DNA of 64,000 nucleotides from Terriglobia bacterium (GTDB lineage Bacteria > Acidobacteriota > Terriglobia > Acidiferrales > UBA7541), in contig JAIQGG010000002.1 in NCBI GenBank assembly GCA_020072785.1, positions 1,532,697 through 1,596,696 on the forward strand, given 5' to 3'. The notes below the pieces were generated by a model, which was not told the origin of the DNA, ran no database searches, and was given only the letters and a program-made list of their open reading frames with translations. The translations under genes were made by a program, and so were the position numbers. This document shows, piece by piece, positions 44,033 to 52,353 of this stretch. The first letter of the stretch is position 1. Each line of letters opens with the position of its first letter.

Positions 44033-44941
44033 CTACTGCGTCGCAACGTACAAGTCCCGTGCGATATCCGCCATGAGCGCGGCGCTCTGTTTGGAATCGG
44101 CGATGCCGCGCACCAGAATCACCAGCACGAACGGCCGCGGCGCATAGACGATGGCCGCATCGTGATGAATCCTGGTGATTTCCCCGGTCTTGTGCGCTAC
44201 CACCGTGCCCGGCGGCAGCCCCGCGGGGATCGCTTCATTCCACTTCTGCCGCTTGAGCATTTCGACCATCTTGCGGCTGGAAGCTTCATCCACCGCCTGC
44301 CCCTGCGCGATCGCTTCCAGCAAGATCAGCAGGCTCCGCGCCGTCGTTGTGTTGTTCAACCCCTGGTCGTAGGCTTTCCCGTCCTCCACCCCGCGCAGGA
44401 CGTGCATGCCCTCGGCCTGCAGCGCTTGCGTGGTGGCGCGGATATTCTCGATGCCCAGCCGTTCGATCAGCAGGTTGGCCGCCAGGTTGCTGCTCACCGT
44501 AATCATCGCTTCGCACAGCTGCTCCAGCGTACGCGTCTGCCCCAGCGCCTTGTACAGTTCGCCCTCGGAATCCACGCCCACGTCCAGGGAATAGGCCGAG
44601 CCGTCCACGATGCTATGGAATTCGTTGCGCACCAGCAGCGGCTCGTCCAGGCTTAACTTCCCCATCGCTGTCTGCCGGTACAGCTCGATCATCACCGGCA
44701 GCTTCATCGTGCTCGCCGCATGAAACGCCTCGTCCGCGCGCCGGTACCACTCCGTCTTCCCGTCCAGCGTGCGCAGCGCGATGCCCACGTCTGCCCCGCT
44801 CGCCGCGATGCGCTCCTCCACGGCGCGCACCGCCGCCGCCAGTTTCGGGTCTTCTTTCTGCGCCAGCGCTTTCCGCTCCTGCGCGCACACCCCCGCCGCC
44901 AGCAACAGCGTCATCCCCAGCGCCAGCACGGTTCGTTTCAC
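44033..44941 (-). CDS. Class A beta-lactamase-type serine hydrolase
   Basis: 302 residues from GTG 44941 with AAAGGA upstream; longer in-frame extensions cross the tRNA gene and are not real. Signal peptide VKRTVLALGMTLLLAAGVCA. The S-x2-K motif is S77-T-M-K80 (HAASTMKLPVMIEL). The SDN position reads SSN (TVSSNLAANLL), and K-T-G occurs in VVAHKTGEI. The general-base ExxLN loop of true class A enzymes was not recognised, so this may be a penicillin-interacting hydrolase or D,D-peptidase-like protein rather than a resistance enzyme. It is periplasmic and lies just downstream of tRNA-Leu on the same strand. Confidence 0.8.
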   Translation of the reverse strand: MKRTVLALGMTLLLAAGVCAQERKALAQKEDPKLAAAVRAVEERIAASGADVGIALRTLDGKTEWYRRADEAFHAASTMKLPVMIELYRQTAMGKLSLDEPLLVRNEFHSIVDGSAYSLDVGVDSEGELYKALGQTRTLEQLCEAMITVSSNLAANLLIERLGIENIRATTQALQAEGMHVLRGVEDGKAYDQGLNNTTTARSLLILLEAIAQGQAVDEASSRKMVEMLKRQKWNEAIPAGLPPGTVVAHKTGEITRIHHDAAIVYAPRPFVLVILVRGIADSKQSAALMADIARDLYVATQ

Positions 44942-44979
44942 TGGAAATCCTTTCGGGAAGCCTGCACGAAGGAAAAAGC

Positions 44980-45065
44980 TGGTACCGGAGGAGGGAGTCG
45001 AACCCACACAGCCTTGCGGCCAGCGGATTTTGAGTCCGCCGCGTCTGCCATTCCGCCACTCCGGC
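44980..45065 (-). tRNA. tRNA-Leu, anticodon CAA
   Basis: The 86-nt minus-strand cloverleaf includes an encoded CCA. The acceptor stem is GCCGGAG with CTCCGGT (a G-U at the first pair), the D-arm holds GGAATGGCAGACGC, and the anticodon stem GCGGA/TCCGC encloses the loop CTCAAAA with anticodon CAA. A long class II variable arm (GGCCGCAAGGCT) and the T-arm with GGTTCGACTCC complete it. The long variable arm and anticodon identify leucine (UUG codons). Confidence 0.95.
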
Positions 45066-45639
45066 CTTGCTGCTTTCAACATAGCATGCGCGCCACGCGG
45101 GCTCAAGGCGCAGCAGAGAGTGACTGGGGGGAGACGCCGACTTCTAGAAAATCGGGGCGAGCGCAGCGCGGCGAGCGGCGCAAAGTCTGAAGTGGAGCAC
45201 ACTTCAAGTAATGGTTTACGATTCGGAGTGAACCCCCTACCCCCACCCCCCGTTGTTTTTGCAAAGAGTGCGGTAGTGGTTGATTCCAAAAGAGTTGGCA
45301 CTTCCTCATCAGTAAAAGAGTGCGCAAGAGTATCAAATGAGGGGAGTTGAAGTCGTTTATTTGCGTATTGTTGCAGAAGAGTGTGTAACTGTTGATTCTG
45401 CAAGGATTGCAGGAGAAGTTTCGCGGACCGGAAGTTTGTAAAGTGGTTACAGGGGAGGAAGAGTTGCGGGCGGGCAGGTTGCGCGGACAAGGGGCTTCGT
45501 CCTATCTCCTCCGCGCCAAAAACAAACGAAAGTATAGCCTATCGGGAAAAGATCTTCAACGTTGACTAGAGCAAAAGAGAGTTTTCGCCCGCCAACAACG
45601 CGGGCGAAGGGGCAGCGGTTCCGCGCCTGGCTTGACACC
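45066..45639. other. Low-GC intergenic stretch with C-rich tract and degenerate short units
   Basis: 574 bp between tRNA-Leu and the GNAT gene with no supportable gene. It contains an inverted repeat at 45188-45206 (TGAAGTG/CACTTCA), a C-rich tract at about 45232-45251 followed by GTTGTTTTTGC, and then to about 45430 a series of loosely related units built on (T)TGATTC-CAAAAGAGTT or AAAAGAGTG. Composition is clearly unlike the coding surroundings. See findings. Confidence 0.5.
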
Positions 45640-46095
45640 TCAAAGATTACTGCGGACGTCTTTTTTAAAATGCAGCATCTCCCCTTGCGTAAATCCCTGT
45701 TTGGTGAAAAATCCCTCCATTTCGGCGTGGCCCTTGGCGACGAGGGTAAAAATGGTTTGAATCCCGTGGTCATGCGCGGACAAAGTAAACTGCTCGATCA
45801 ACTGGGCAGCAATTCCCCGGTGCCTGTATGCCGGATCCACGCCGAGCATCTCGATCCAGGCGACGGTTCCAGGAAGGCCGAACTCCAGCTCTCCCGCCCT
45901 GCCAAACGCGAAACCCACAACGCGGTTGTCTGTCTCAGCAACCAGAGAGGTCCAGTGCGGGCGTATGGCTTCCGAAATCTCCATTCTCTTCCGCCAGTAG
46001 TCGGGCCGCGCCACGCCCGTGGTCCGCTCCTCGATATTTACCAGTGCAGGCAGGTCTTCCATGCGAAGGTCTCGGATGTAGATGGGTTTTGGCAT
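45640..46095 (-). CDS. GNAT-family N-acetyltransferase
   Basis: 151 residues with GAAGGGAAAACC before the ATG. GNAT signatures: YIRDLRMEDLPALVNIEER, LVAETDNRVVGFAFGR, AWIEMLGVDPAYRHRGIAAQLIEQFTLSAHDHGI (acetyl-CoA loop H-R-G-I-A), FTLVAKGHAEMEGFFTKQGF. The substrate is unknown. Codon use is less GC-biased than in the neighbours, and it is isolated between two long AT-richer gaps, so it may be a relatively recent arrival. Confidence 0.85.
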   Translation of the reverse strand: MPKPIYIRDLRMEDLPALVNIEERTTGVARPDYWRKRMEISEAIRPHWTSLVAETDNRVVGFAFGRAGELEFGLPGTVAWIEMLGVDPAYRHRGIAAQLIEQFTLSAHDHGIQTIFTLVAKGHAEMEGFFTKQGFTQGEMLHFKKDVRSNL

Positions 46096-46490
46096 TGGTT
46101 TTCCCTTCTTCCCTACGCTTCAGGCATTTTCCATTTAAATTGCACTGCTCTTTTTTGAACAAGCATCCGTTGGAGCGCTTTCGGGTTCCTTCGCTGCCGC
46201 ATCGCTGGTGTGAAAGGCGAGACAACCTGCGAAATAGCGGAAACCAGCCGAAAGATAGCACTCCCCTGCGCTTTCCCGCAAGGATTGAGCGTCGCTCGCA
46301 GATCCCGGCCCGGCCGGGAAGACGCCAGTTTGTTTGCAATGGAAGCTCTCTGATCCATTTCAGGAGTCGTCAGTTACGAATCACAAGTCACCTTCGTGCT
46401 GCCCCTATCAACTGTCAACTGTCGACTGTCAACTTCCCCACCCCGCCGCTTGCCCCGGCGGAGGTTCCGCGGGTACACTCCGCCAACCGC
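46096..46490. other. Intergenic region upstream of the MFS gene
   Basis: 395 bp with no supportable gene; lower GC at the GNAT side. Around 46408-46434 three near-copies of CAACTGTC / CGACTGTC occur in tandem. Nothing else recognised. Confidence 0.4.
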
Positions 46491-47798
46491 ATGAGCCACA
46501 CTGGTGCACTGCCTGCCACGAGGGCCGCCGCATCGGCCGCCCGCCGGCCGCTATTCGGCTTCTGGATGCTGATCGTCACGCAATTCCAGAGCGCGTTCAG
46601 CGACAATGCGCTGCGCTGGCTGGTGGCTTTTCTGGTGCTGGAGGCGGGGCTGCCGCGCGAGCGGCGAGATTTTCTCTTCGTTCTCGTGGTGCCGCTGCTG
46701 TTCTCCGTGCCATTTATTCTGTTTTCCGTCCCCGGGGGTTATTTCGCGGACCGCTACAGCAAGCGCGGCGTGACGTTGACGACTAAGTGCTTCGAGCTAT
46801 GCGTCATGGTCTTTGCGGCCTGGGCGCTGGCGGGCGGGCATCTGGCGCTGGCGGGCGCGGCGCTTTTTCTGGTGAGCTCGCAGGCGGCCATCTTCGGGCC
46901 TACGAAATATTCCCTGCTGCCGGAGCTTCTGCCGCTGCACCGGCTCTCCTGGGGCAACGGGATCCTGGAGATGGGGACGTTTCTAGCGGCGATTACCGGG
47001 ACGCTGGCCGGCGGGATTCTTGCGCACGTTTTTGCTAGCCGGCAAGTCTGGTCGGGCATGGTCTTCCTGGGGCTTTCGGCGCTGGGGATCTCCACCAGCC
47101 TGGGGATTCCGCGGCTTCCAGCGGCGGATCCGGGGCGGCGCTTCTCCTGGAACTGGCCGGGCGGGTTTGTGCGCGAATTGCTGGGTATGCGGCGCGACCC
47201 CTTTCTGTGGACGGCGGTGGTGGCCAACACGTTTTTCTGGTTTCTGGCTTCCCTGCTGCTGCTGAATATCGTGCTGTATGCGACGGACGTGCTGCGCGTG
47301 GACGAGGTGCACAGCAGCTACCTGCTGGCGGGCCTGAGCCTGGGGATCGCCTTCGGCAGCTTCGTCGCCGGGTATGTTTCGCGGGACAAAATCGAGTATG
47401 GCATGATCCTCCCAGCCATGGCGGGAATCGCGGCCCTTGCCGTGACCCTGGCCTGGCCCGGTCTGCATTTCGCGGAGGTACTGGGGTTGCTGGTGGCGCT
47501 GGGGGGCTGCGCGGGGTTCTTTGCCGTGCCGGTGAACGCCTTGATTCAGGCCCGGCCCAAGGCGGAGGAGAAAGGGCGGACCATAGCCGCCTCAAATCTC
47601 CTTTCTTTTGTGGGGATTGCCATGCAGCCCCTGGCCCAGTACGCCATGCTGCGCCTGGGACATCCAGATCCCAACCACGTCTTCATCATCTCCGCTGCGC
47701 TGACACTGCTCGTGGCCGGCATCCTCTGCTGGATGCTGCCCGATTTGCTTACCCGGGCCCTCCTCTGGACGCGCCTCTCGCAAAAGACTACCCTATAG
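46491..47798 (+). CDS. MFS transporter resembling lysophospholipid transporter LplT
   Basis: 435 residues from ATG 46491, with about twelve hydrophobic segments. The opening block FWMLIVTQFQSAFSDNALRWLVAFLVLEAG and the loop VPGGYFADRYSKRGVTLTTKCFELCVM, then SSQAAIFGPTKYSLLPELLP and WGNGILEMGTFLAAITGTLAGG, resemble LplT and the transporter half of Aas. LplT flips lysophosphatidylethanolamine inward for re-acylation. No acyltransferase domain is fused or adjacent, so the substrate is inferred from similarity only. The frame upstream of 46491 shows no similarity. The CHAD gene begins 21 bp downstream. Confidence 0.82.
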   Translation: MSHTGALPATRAAASAARRPLFGFWMLIVTQFQSAFSDNALRWLVAFLVLEAGLPRERRDFLFVLVVPLLFSVPFILFSVPGGYFADRYSKRGVTLTTKCFELCVMVFAAWALAGGHLALAGAALFLVSSQAAIFGPTKYSLLPELLPLHRLSWGNGILEMGTFLAAITGTLAGGILAHVFASRQVWSGMVFLGLSALGISTSLGIPRLPAADPGRRFSWNWPGGFVRELLGMRRDPFLWTAVVANTFFWFLASLLLLNIVLYATDVLRVDEVHSSYLLAGLSLGIAFGSFVAGYVSRDKIEYGMILPAMAGIAALAVTLAWPGLHFAEVLGLLVALGGCAGFFAVPVNALIQARPKAEEKGRTIAASNLLSFVGIAMQPLAQYAMLRLGHPDPNHVFIISAALTLLVAGILCWMLPDLLTRALLWTRLSQKTTL

Positions 47799-47818
47799 CC
47801 TCCCCTTCAGGCGTGCTT

Positions 47819-49414
47819 ATGGCCAGCGCTACCTCAATTGCCCCTGTTCCCCCGACCGAGCGGCTCGGACTCTCCTATTGGATGGGGAGGGTTCGTAAAG
47901 AGCTGGACCGGGTGTGCAGCACCCGCGACCCGGATGCGATCCACGACCTGCGCGTGGCCATCCGCCGCTGCCGCTCGCTCGCCGCAGCGCTCCAGGAAGC
48001 CGATCCTACACCCGGCTGGAAGCAACTGCGCAAAGTGCCGGTCAAACTCTTCCGCGAACTCGGCGCGTGGCGCGATGCCCAGGTGCTGGAAGACTGGGTG
48101 CGGCGCCTGGCCCCCGACGAAGAGGACCCGGCGCGGGTGCGCCTGCTGGAAATCCTCGAAGCGCGGGAGCACGACGCCCAGGCTGCCGCGTTGCGCGCGG
48201 CGGAACGCTTCGACGCGGCCTCCTGGAAGCGGCTGGAGCGCGCGCTGCGCCGCCGCGTGCAGCTGGTGCCTCCCGATGGGCCTGCGGCGCAGTGCCTGGC
48301 GTTGGAGCGTTTCGAAGCGGCGCACGAACTGCACGCGCGGGCTTTGCGCACGGAGATGCCCAAGCCATGGCACGTTCTGCGCATCGGGCTGAAGAAATTC
48401 CGCTATACCGCGGAAAACCTGCTGCCGCAGCAGTACGCGGGCTGGGAAGAGAGCCTGAAACGCGCTCAGGATCTGCTCGGAGATGTGCACGATCTCGATG
48501 TGCTGGCCGATCTGCTGAAGGGTGAAACCGGGCATCTTCCCGCGGAATCCGCAGCGGCTTTCCGGCGCACGCAGGAGCGCGAGCGGGAGGAGCGCCTGCA
48601 AACCTACCGCCAACTCACGCTAGGGCGCACCGGGCTGTGGCACACCTGGCGCAGCGGCTTGCCGCAGGGCGCGCAGATCGAAGACGCGGCGCAGGCGCGG
48701 CTGCGGGTCACAGCACGCGCGCTCGATCCGCGCCGGCGGCGCACGTCCAAAGTTTCCCGGCTGGCGCTGCGCATTTCTGAGGCGCTGGCCGCCGCGGGCG
48801 CCACGCCGCTGCTGGGCGAAGCCGCTGCACGGCGCATCCTGCATGCCGCAGCACACCTGCACGGCATCGGTGGCGCGCAGGACCGCAAGCCACCGCACAA
48901 AGCGGCCCGAGCCCTGCTGCAGAAGCTTCCCGCGCCTCCTGGCTGGAGCAACGCGGAGTGGGAATTGCTGGCGGAAACGGTGCGCTACCATCGCGGCGCG
49001 GAGCCTAAACCCGGACACCGCGGTTTCGCGGCGCTATCCGAAGAGCAGCAGCGGCTGGTGCGCCTGCTCGCGGGCCTGCTGCGGGTGGCGCGGGCGCTGC
49101 GCCGCTGCGGCGTCGAAGCCCAGCCCGGTCTGCGCGCGCAATCCTCGGGGGAAACCCTCGTGCTGCGCGTGCCGAGATGGGCCAACCGTCTCGAAAACGT
49201 CTCGCGCCTGGCCGCCGGAAAACATCTTCTGGAGCAGGCGCTGGGCCGCCCCCTGCTCATCGAGCCGGTCGAGAAAGCCGTCCCCTTCGCTCCCGAGACG
49301 GAGAACGCAGTTCTGGGTGACCGCAAAGCGGCCAACGTTTCAGGTGACCGCAAAGCGGTCAACGTTTCAGGTGACCGCAAAGCGGTCAACGGGATTGCCG
49401 CCCCCTCGGATTAA
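47819..49414 (+). CDS. CHAD-domain protein with degenerate Ppx-like HD C-terminus
   Basis: 531 residues. CHAD (conserved histidine alpha-helical domain) spans ~15-300: DAIHDLRVAIRRCRSLAAAL, VKLFRELGAWRDAQVLEDWV, WHVLRIGLKKFRYTAENLLP and LLGDVHDLDVLADLL, with its conserved His and Arg/Lys surfaces. CHAD binds inorganic polyphosphate in other proteins. Residues ~335-480 resemble the HD domain of the neighbouring Ppx (AAHLHGIGG, PPHKAARALL, VRYHRGAEP, LSEEQQRLVRLLAGLLRVARAL), but the HD pair is H348-G349, so hydrolase activity is unlikely. Residues 500-525 are three 9-residue repeats (GDRKAVNVS) encoded by a REP-like DNA repeat. It converges with sixA. Confidence 0.85.
   Translation: MASATSIAPVPPTERLGLSYWMGRVRKELDRVCSTRDPDAIHDLRVAIRRCRSLAAALQEADPTPGWKQLRKVPVKLFRELGAWRDAQVLEDWVRRLAPDEEDPARVRLLEILEAREHDAQAAALRAAERFDAASWKRLERALRRRVQLVPPDGPAAQCLALERFEAAHELHARALRTEMPKPWHVLRIGLKKFRYTAENLLPQQYAGWEESLKRAQDLLGDVHDLDVLADLLKGETGHLPAESAAAFRRTQEREREERLQTYRQLTLGRTGLWHTWRSGLPQGAQIEDAAQARLRVTARALDPRRRRTSKVSRLALRISEALAAAGATPLLGEAAARRILHAAAHLHGIGGAQDRKPPHKAARALLQKLPAPPGWSNAEWELLAETVRYHRGAEPKPGHRGFAALSEEQQRLVRLLAGLLRVARALRRCGVEAQPGLRAQSSGETLVLRVPRWANRLENVSRLAAGKHLLEQALGRPLLIEPVEKAVPFAPETENAVLGDRKAANVSGDRKAVNVSGDRKAVNGIAAPSD
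49317..49390 (+). repeat. REP-like palindrome, three tandem copies (27-bp period)
   Basis: Copies at 49317-49336, 49344-49363 and 49371-49390. The last two match GTGACCGCAAAGCGGTCAAC exactly; the first has one change. They are separated by GTTTCAG and read through in frame by the CHAD gene. Confidence 0.8.
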
Positions 49415-49429
49415 GAAACGTGCAGGCGC

Positions 49430-49930
49430 TTACTTCCCCGAACGGCGCAGCATTTTGGGCGGAGCGACCCACACGAGGATACCCGCAGGCGGGGAGACAC
49501 GCTGGAGGTCGACCTGCGCGACGCCCGCTTTCTTCAGTGCGGTAACCGCGCGCTTGGAACCCAAGGCGTAGGCGATCAGGTCATCGAGCTGCGGGGCATG
49601 GCCGAAGAGGAAGACGTTGGCGCCCGGCTTTTCGTGTCCCATCTCGCGGAAGATAAGCAGCGGATCGGCGCCCGGCAGGAGAGCCTCCGACTGGCGGATC
49701 TTCTGCGCAGGAAAGCCCAGGGCATCGGCAAAAATCTCGGCCGTCTGCATGGAGCGCACGTAGGGGCTGGAAAGCATCTGGTCCGCGGCGGCGCCCAGCG
49801 CCGCGACGCCTTTGGCCGACTGTCTGGTCTTCGCGATGCCCTCTTCGGTGAGGAAGCGCTCCGGGTCCGGCGGACACTTCGGAGCGCCGCGCTCGATGGC
49901 GATACCGTGGCGCACGATATACAGATGCAT
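49430..49930 (-). CDS. sixA: Phosphohistidine phosphatase SixA-like
   Basis: 166 residues, GGGAGAAAGT before the ATG. Histidine-phosphatase fold with MHLYIVRHGIAIERG (RHG nucleophile His), FLTEEGIAKTRQSAKGVAAL, MLSSPYVRSMQTAEIFAD (second Arg), and VFLFGHAPQLDDLIAYAL with the second catalytic His. SixA removes phosphate from histidine phosphocarriers in E. coli. Here it is the last gene of tmk-like/tmk-like/ppx/sixA, ending 15 bp from the convergent CHAD gene. SixA-CHAD neighbourhoods suggest a phosphate or polyphosphate theme. Confidence 0.9.
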   Translation of the reverse strand: MHLYIVRHGIAIERGAPKCPPDPERFLTEEGIAKTRQSAKGVAALGAAADQMLSSPYVRSMQTAEIFADALGFPAQKIRQSEALLPGADPLLIFREMGHEKPGANVFLFGHAPQLDDLIAYALGSKRAVTALKKAGVAQVDLQRVSPPAGILVWVAPPKMLRRSGK

Positions 49931-49949
49931 ACTTTCTCCCTGTCCTGAC

Positions 49950-51500
49950 TTATGCCGCCGCCTGGCGGAATAAGAGTTTCACGCGAAATTCCTTTTCAAA
50001 GAGCGCGGTGCTGCGCGCGGCGTAGCGCAGATCCTCGCCGGCATCGCCGCGGGCCTGAATTTGCAGACCGATGGCGCCGCGGCGGAAAGCGGCTTTGATC
50101 TTGCTGATGCGCGCGCGGTGGGAATGGTCGAGGGCTTCGGCGAGGCGCAGGAAGGAGGCCAGGCGGCGCACGGCGCGCTGCTCGCTGCCGCTCAGCGAGG
50201 CATACGCGGCGTGGTGGCGCGCGGGCTCGCTCTTGCGGGTGTGATAGCGCACCAGGCCGGCGACCATGGCGCGCTCGGGCCCTTCCAGGCCGGCAATGTC
50301 GCCGTTCTGCACCAGGTACTCGCCGTGCTTGTGATGGCCGCGATGACTGATGACGTGCCCGAGGTCGTGCAGGAGCGCGCCGGCTTCCAGGAGGACGCGG
50401 GCGCGGGGCGGAAAATGATGAACGGGCTGGAACTGGTCGAAAAGCAGCAGGCTGAGTTCGCGGACGTGCTCGGCATGCTGCTGGTCGTAGGCCATGGGGG
50501 CGAGGCGGCGCGCAAAGCTGCGGGCGCCGGCGAGGAGCTGGCGGGCCGCGGCGTCGTAGCGATGGCGTTCGGCGCGGCTGAAGGATTCGCGGGCGATCTC
50601 CTGCAGCAAGCCTTCGCGGACGCCGGCGCCGGGGACCAGGAAGGTGCGCAGGTTCAGGTAGCGGCCGAGGGTGAGAAAGATGATGGCGGCGACGCCCATA
50701 ACGTCGGCGCGGTCGCGGCGCACACGGAAGGTTTTCATGCGCTCGCGCACGTCGCGCTTGAGGATGGAGGCGAGGCGCTCGCGCAGGAGGGCGAGATCGA
50801 GGGTGGCCACGCCATACTCGCGGGGGCCCGGCGCGATATTCGCGAGAGTTTCGGCGTTGCCGCCGCAGGCCACGGCGATCTGCCCGCCGAGGTTGGGGCG
50901 CGCGGGCAGGCGCGATTCGAGCAGGGCGCGAACATAGCGGCGCACCTGCTCAACCTGGGAGGGGCGCACCACGCCGGGTATGTCCAGGGTGGTCATCAGG
51001 CGCACCGTGCCCACGGGGAGCTGCACGCTCTGCTGCAGAGCATGATCGCGGAGCAGGCTGATCTCCAGGCTGCCGCCACCAAGGTCCACGATGCAGCGGG
51101 GCGGGGCTTCCGGGCTGACCGCGGCCAGCACGGCCTCGCGGCCGAGGCGCGACTCTTCCGCGCCGCCGATGACTTCCACGGCGATGCCGCTCTTCTGCTT
51201 GATGCGGCGAACCAGCGAGCCGCGGTTGCGGGCCTCGCGCGAGGCGCTGGTGGCCACGGCGCGGTAGCGGGTCACGTCGTATTCGTCGAGGAGCGAGCGG
51301 AAGTGGCGGAAGGCTATTGCGGCTCGGGCCAGGGTTTCTTCGCTGAAGCGGTGGCGCAGGAAGACGCTTTCGCCCAGGCGCAGGGCGATGCGTTCCGTGT
51401 GCAGGGGCTCGATATCCAGAGCGGAATAGGCGCGGGCGATGGAGATGCGGATGGCGTTGGAGCCGGCGTCGATTGCGGCGATGTGGACGGGATCAGCCAA
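49950..51500 (-). CDS. ppx: Exopolyphosphatase / pppGpp phosphohydrolase family protein
   Basis: About 516 residues. I chose the TTG at 51500, seven bases after the upstream stop; a GTG/ATG choice is lacking and the longer frame lies inside the kinase gene. The ASKHA domain has IAAIDAGSNAIRISIARAYS, VEVIGGAEESRLGREAVLAAV (catalytic Glu region) and CIVDLGGGSLEISLL. The C-terminal HD domain is intact (ALLHDLGHVISHRGHHKHGEYLV, VRYHTRKSEPARHHAAYASLSGSEQRAVRRLASFLRLAEAL). It hydrolyses polyphosphate or pppGpp from the end. Downstream sixA is 19 bp away. Compare with the degenerate HD of the CHAD protein opposite. Confidence 0.92.
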   Translation of the reverse strand: MADPVHIAAIDAGSNAIRISIARAYSALDIEPLHTERIALRLGESVFLRHRFSEETLARAAIAFRHFRSLLDEYDVTRYRAVATSASREARNRGSLVRRIKQKSGIAVEVIGGAEESRLGREAVLAAVSPEAPPRCIVDLGGGSLEISLLRDHALQQSVQLPVGTVRLMTTLDIPGVVRPSQVEQVRRYVRALLESRLPARPNLGGQIAVACGGNAETLANIAPGPREYGVATLDLALLRERLASILKRDVRERMKTFRVRRDRADVMGVAAIIFLTLGRYLNLRTFLVPGAGVREGLLQEIARESFSRAERHRYDAAARQLLAGARSFARRLAPMAYDQQHAEHVRELSLLLFDQFQPVHHFPPRARVLLEAGALLHDLGHVISHRGHHKHGEYLVQNGDIAGLEGPERAMVAGLVRYHTRKSEPARHHAAYASLSGSEQRAVRRLASFLRLAEALDHSHRARISKIKAAFRRGAIGLQIQARGDAGEDLRYAARSTALFEKEFRVKLLFRQAAA

Positions 51501-51507
51501 GCTGGGT

Positions 51508-52353
51508 TTACCGCCAGAGATATGCGAGCGCCGCGGAGGGCGTGTATTTGCCGGCGCGGATGCCCAGTTGTTCGGCAATCTTCTGCCGCAATTGCTTGTT
51601 CACGGTCTGGACACTGGCTTCGCCGTCGAGGTCGATGAACGCATGGCGTTTGGCCATGACTTCGAATTCGCGCTTGATCATGGTCTGGTAGCGGATGAAG
51701 GACCAGTAGAGGTCGTGGGACAGGGACATATCGCGGCCAGCCTCCCAATAGCTGATGGCCTGGGTCTTCTTGAACTCGCGGGCGAAGGCGGTCTCCGGAC
51801 GCACGTTGAGCCAGAAGGTCAAGTGCGGGCGCAGGGCCATGGCGTAGAGGCCGCTGAGATAGTCGCGGTTGATGCCGCGCACCACGCCGCGCGCCATGAG
51901 GGTGTAGATGTAGCGGTCGGCGAGGACGAGGGTTCCGGCGCGCAGAGCAGGGAGAACGCGATGCTCGAGCTGGTCGAAAAAGTCGGTGGCGTACATCAGC
52001 GCCAGGGTCATGCGGGTGACCGCGTTGCGCGCCAGCAACTGGTCAATGTCCTTGCCCACCAGATACGAGCGGCGCAGGCCGCTGGTCTGCACCGCGAAAC
52101 CCTCGGATTCCAGCCACTCCTGGAGCAGGGCGATCTGCGTGGAGCGGCCGGAGCCGTCCATGCCCTCGATGACCACGAGCTTGCCGGTGATGTCGCTGGG
52201 GTCGCAGCCCACCAGCTGCTCGCCGAAGAAATAGGGGCCAGCGCCCTCTTCGGCGCCTTGCGGCGCAACGGAGGGTTTGGCCGGCGGTGCGGGCGGGGCC
52301 GCGGGGGCGGCTTCCGCGGGGGCTTCGGGCTTTTCCGGCTCGTCGGGGCTCAT
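51508..52353 (-). CDS. Thymidylate kinase-like protein with altered Walker A
   Basis: 281 residues. A Pro/Ala-rich N-terminal tail (residues ~5-35) precedes a Tmk-type fold: VVIEGMDGSGRSTQIALLQEW, where Arg70 replaces the P-loop Lys, then LALMYATDFFDQLEHRVLPALRAGTLVLADRYIYTLMARG (DRY motif) and YWEAGRDMSLSHDLYWSFIRYQ. The TREPGGT loop of true dTMP kinases is missing. The same family-specific block (Y-E-A-G-x-D-x2-L-S-x-D) occurs in the upstream copy. Catalysis is probably impaired, so I infer a pseudokinase or regulatory partner of the upstream kinase. It overlaps that gene by 4 bases (ATGA). Confidence 0.82.
   Translation of the reverse strand: MSPDEPEKPEAPAEAAPAAPPAPPAKPSVAPQGAEEGAGPYFFGEQLVGCDPSDITGKLVVIEGMDGSGRSTQIALLQEWLESEGFAVQTSGLRRSYLVGKDIDQLLARNAVTRMTLALMYATDFFDQLEHRVLPALRAGTLVLADRYIYTLMARGVVRGINRDYLSGLYAMALRPHLTFWLNVRPETAFAREFKKTQAISYWEAGRDMSLSHDLYWSFIRYQTMIKREFEVMAKRHAFIDLDGEASVQTVNKQLRQKIAEQLGIRAGKYTPSAALAYLWR

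Noticed and set aside
44942..45490. N-terminal extension of the beta-lactamase-type gene
   Set aside because: It reads straight through tRNA-Leu and a low-GC non-coding stretch; the signal peptide starts at the GTG at 44941.
51498..51578. Longer N-terminus for ppx
   Set aside because: The extension lies within the kinase gene in another frame and lacks similarity; the conserved AAIDAGSN block begins just after the TTG at 51500.
50061..51638. 525-codon plus-strand frame opposite ppx
   Set aside because: Gly/Ala/Glu-rich shadow of the clear Ppx protein.
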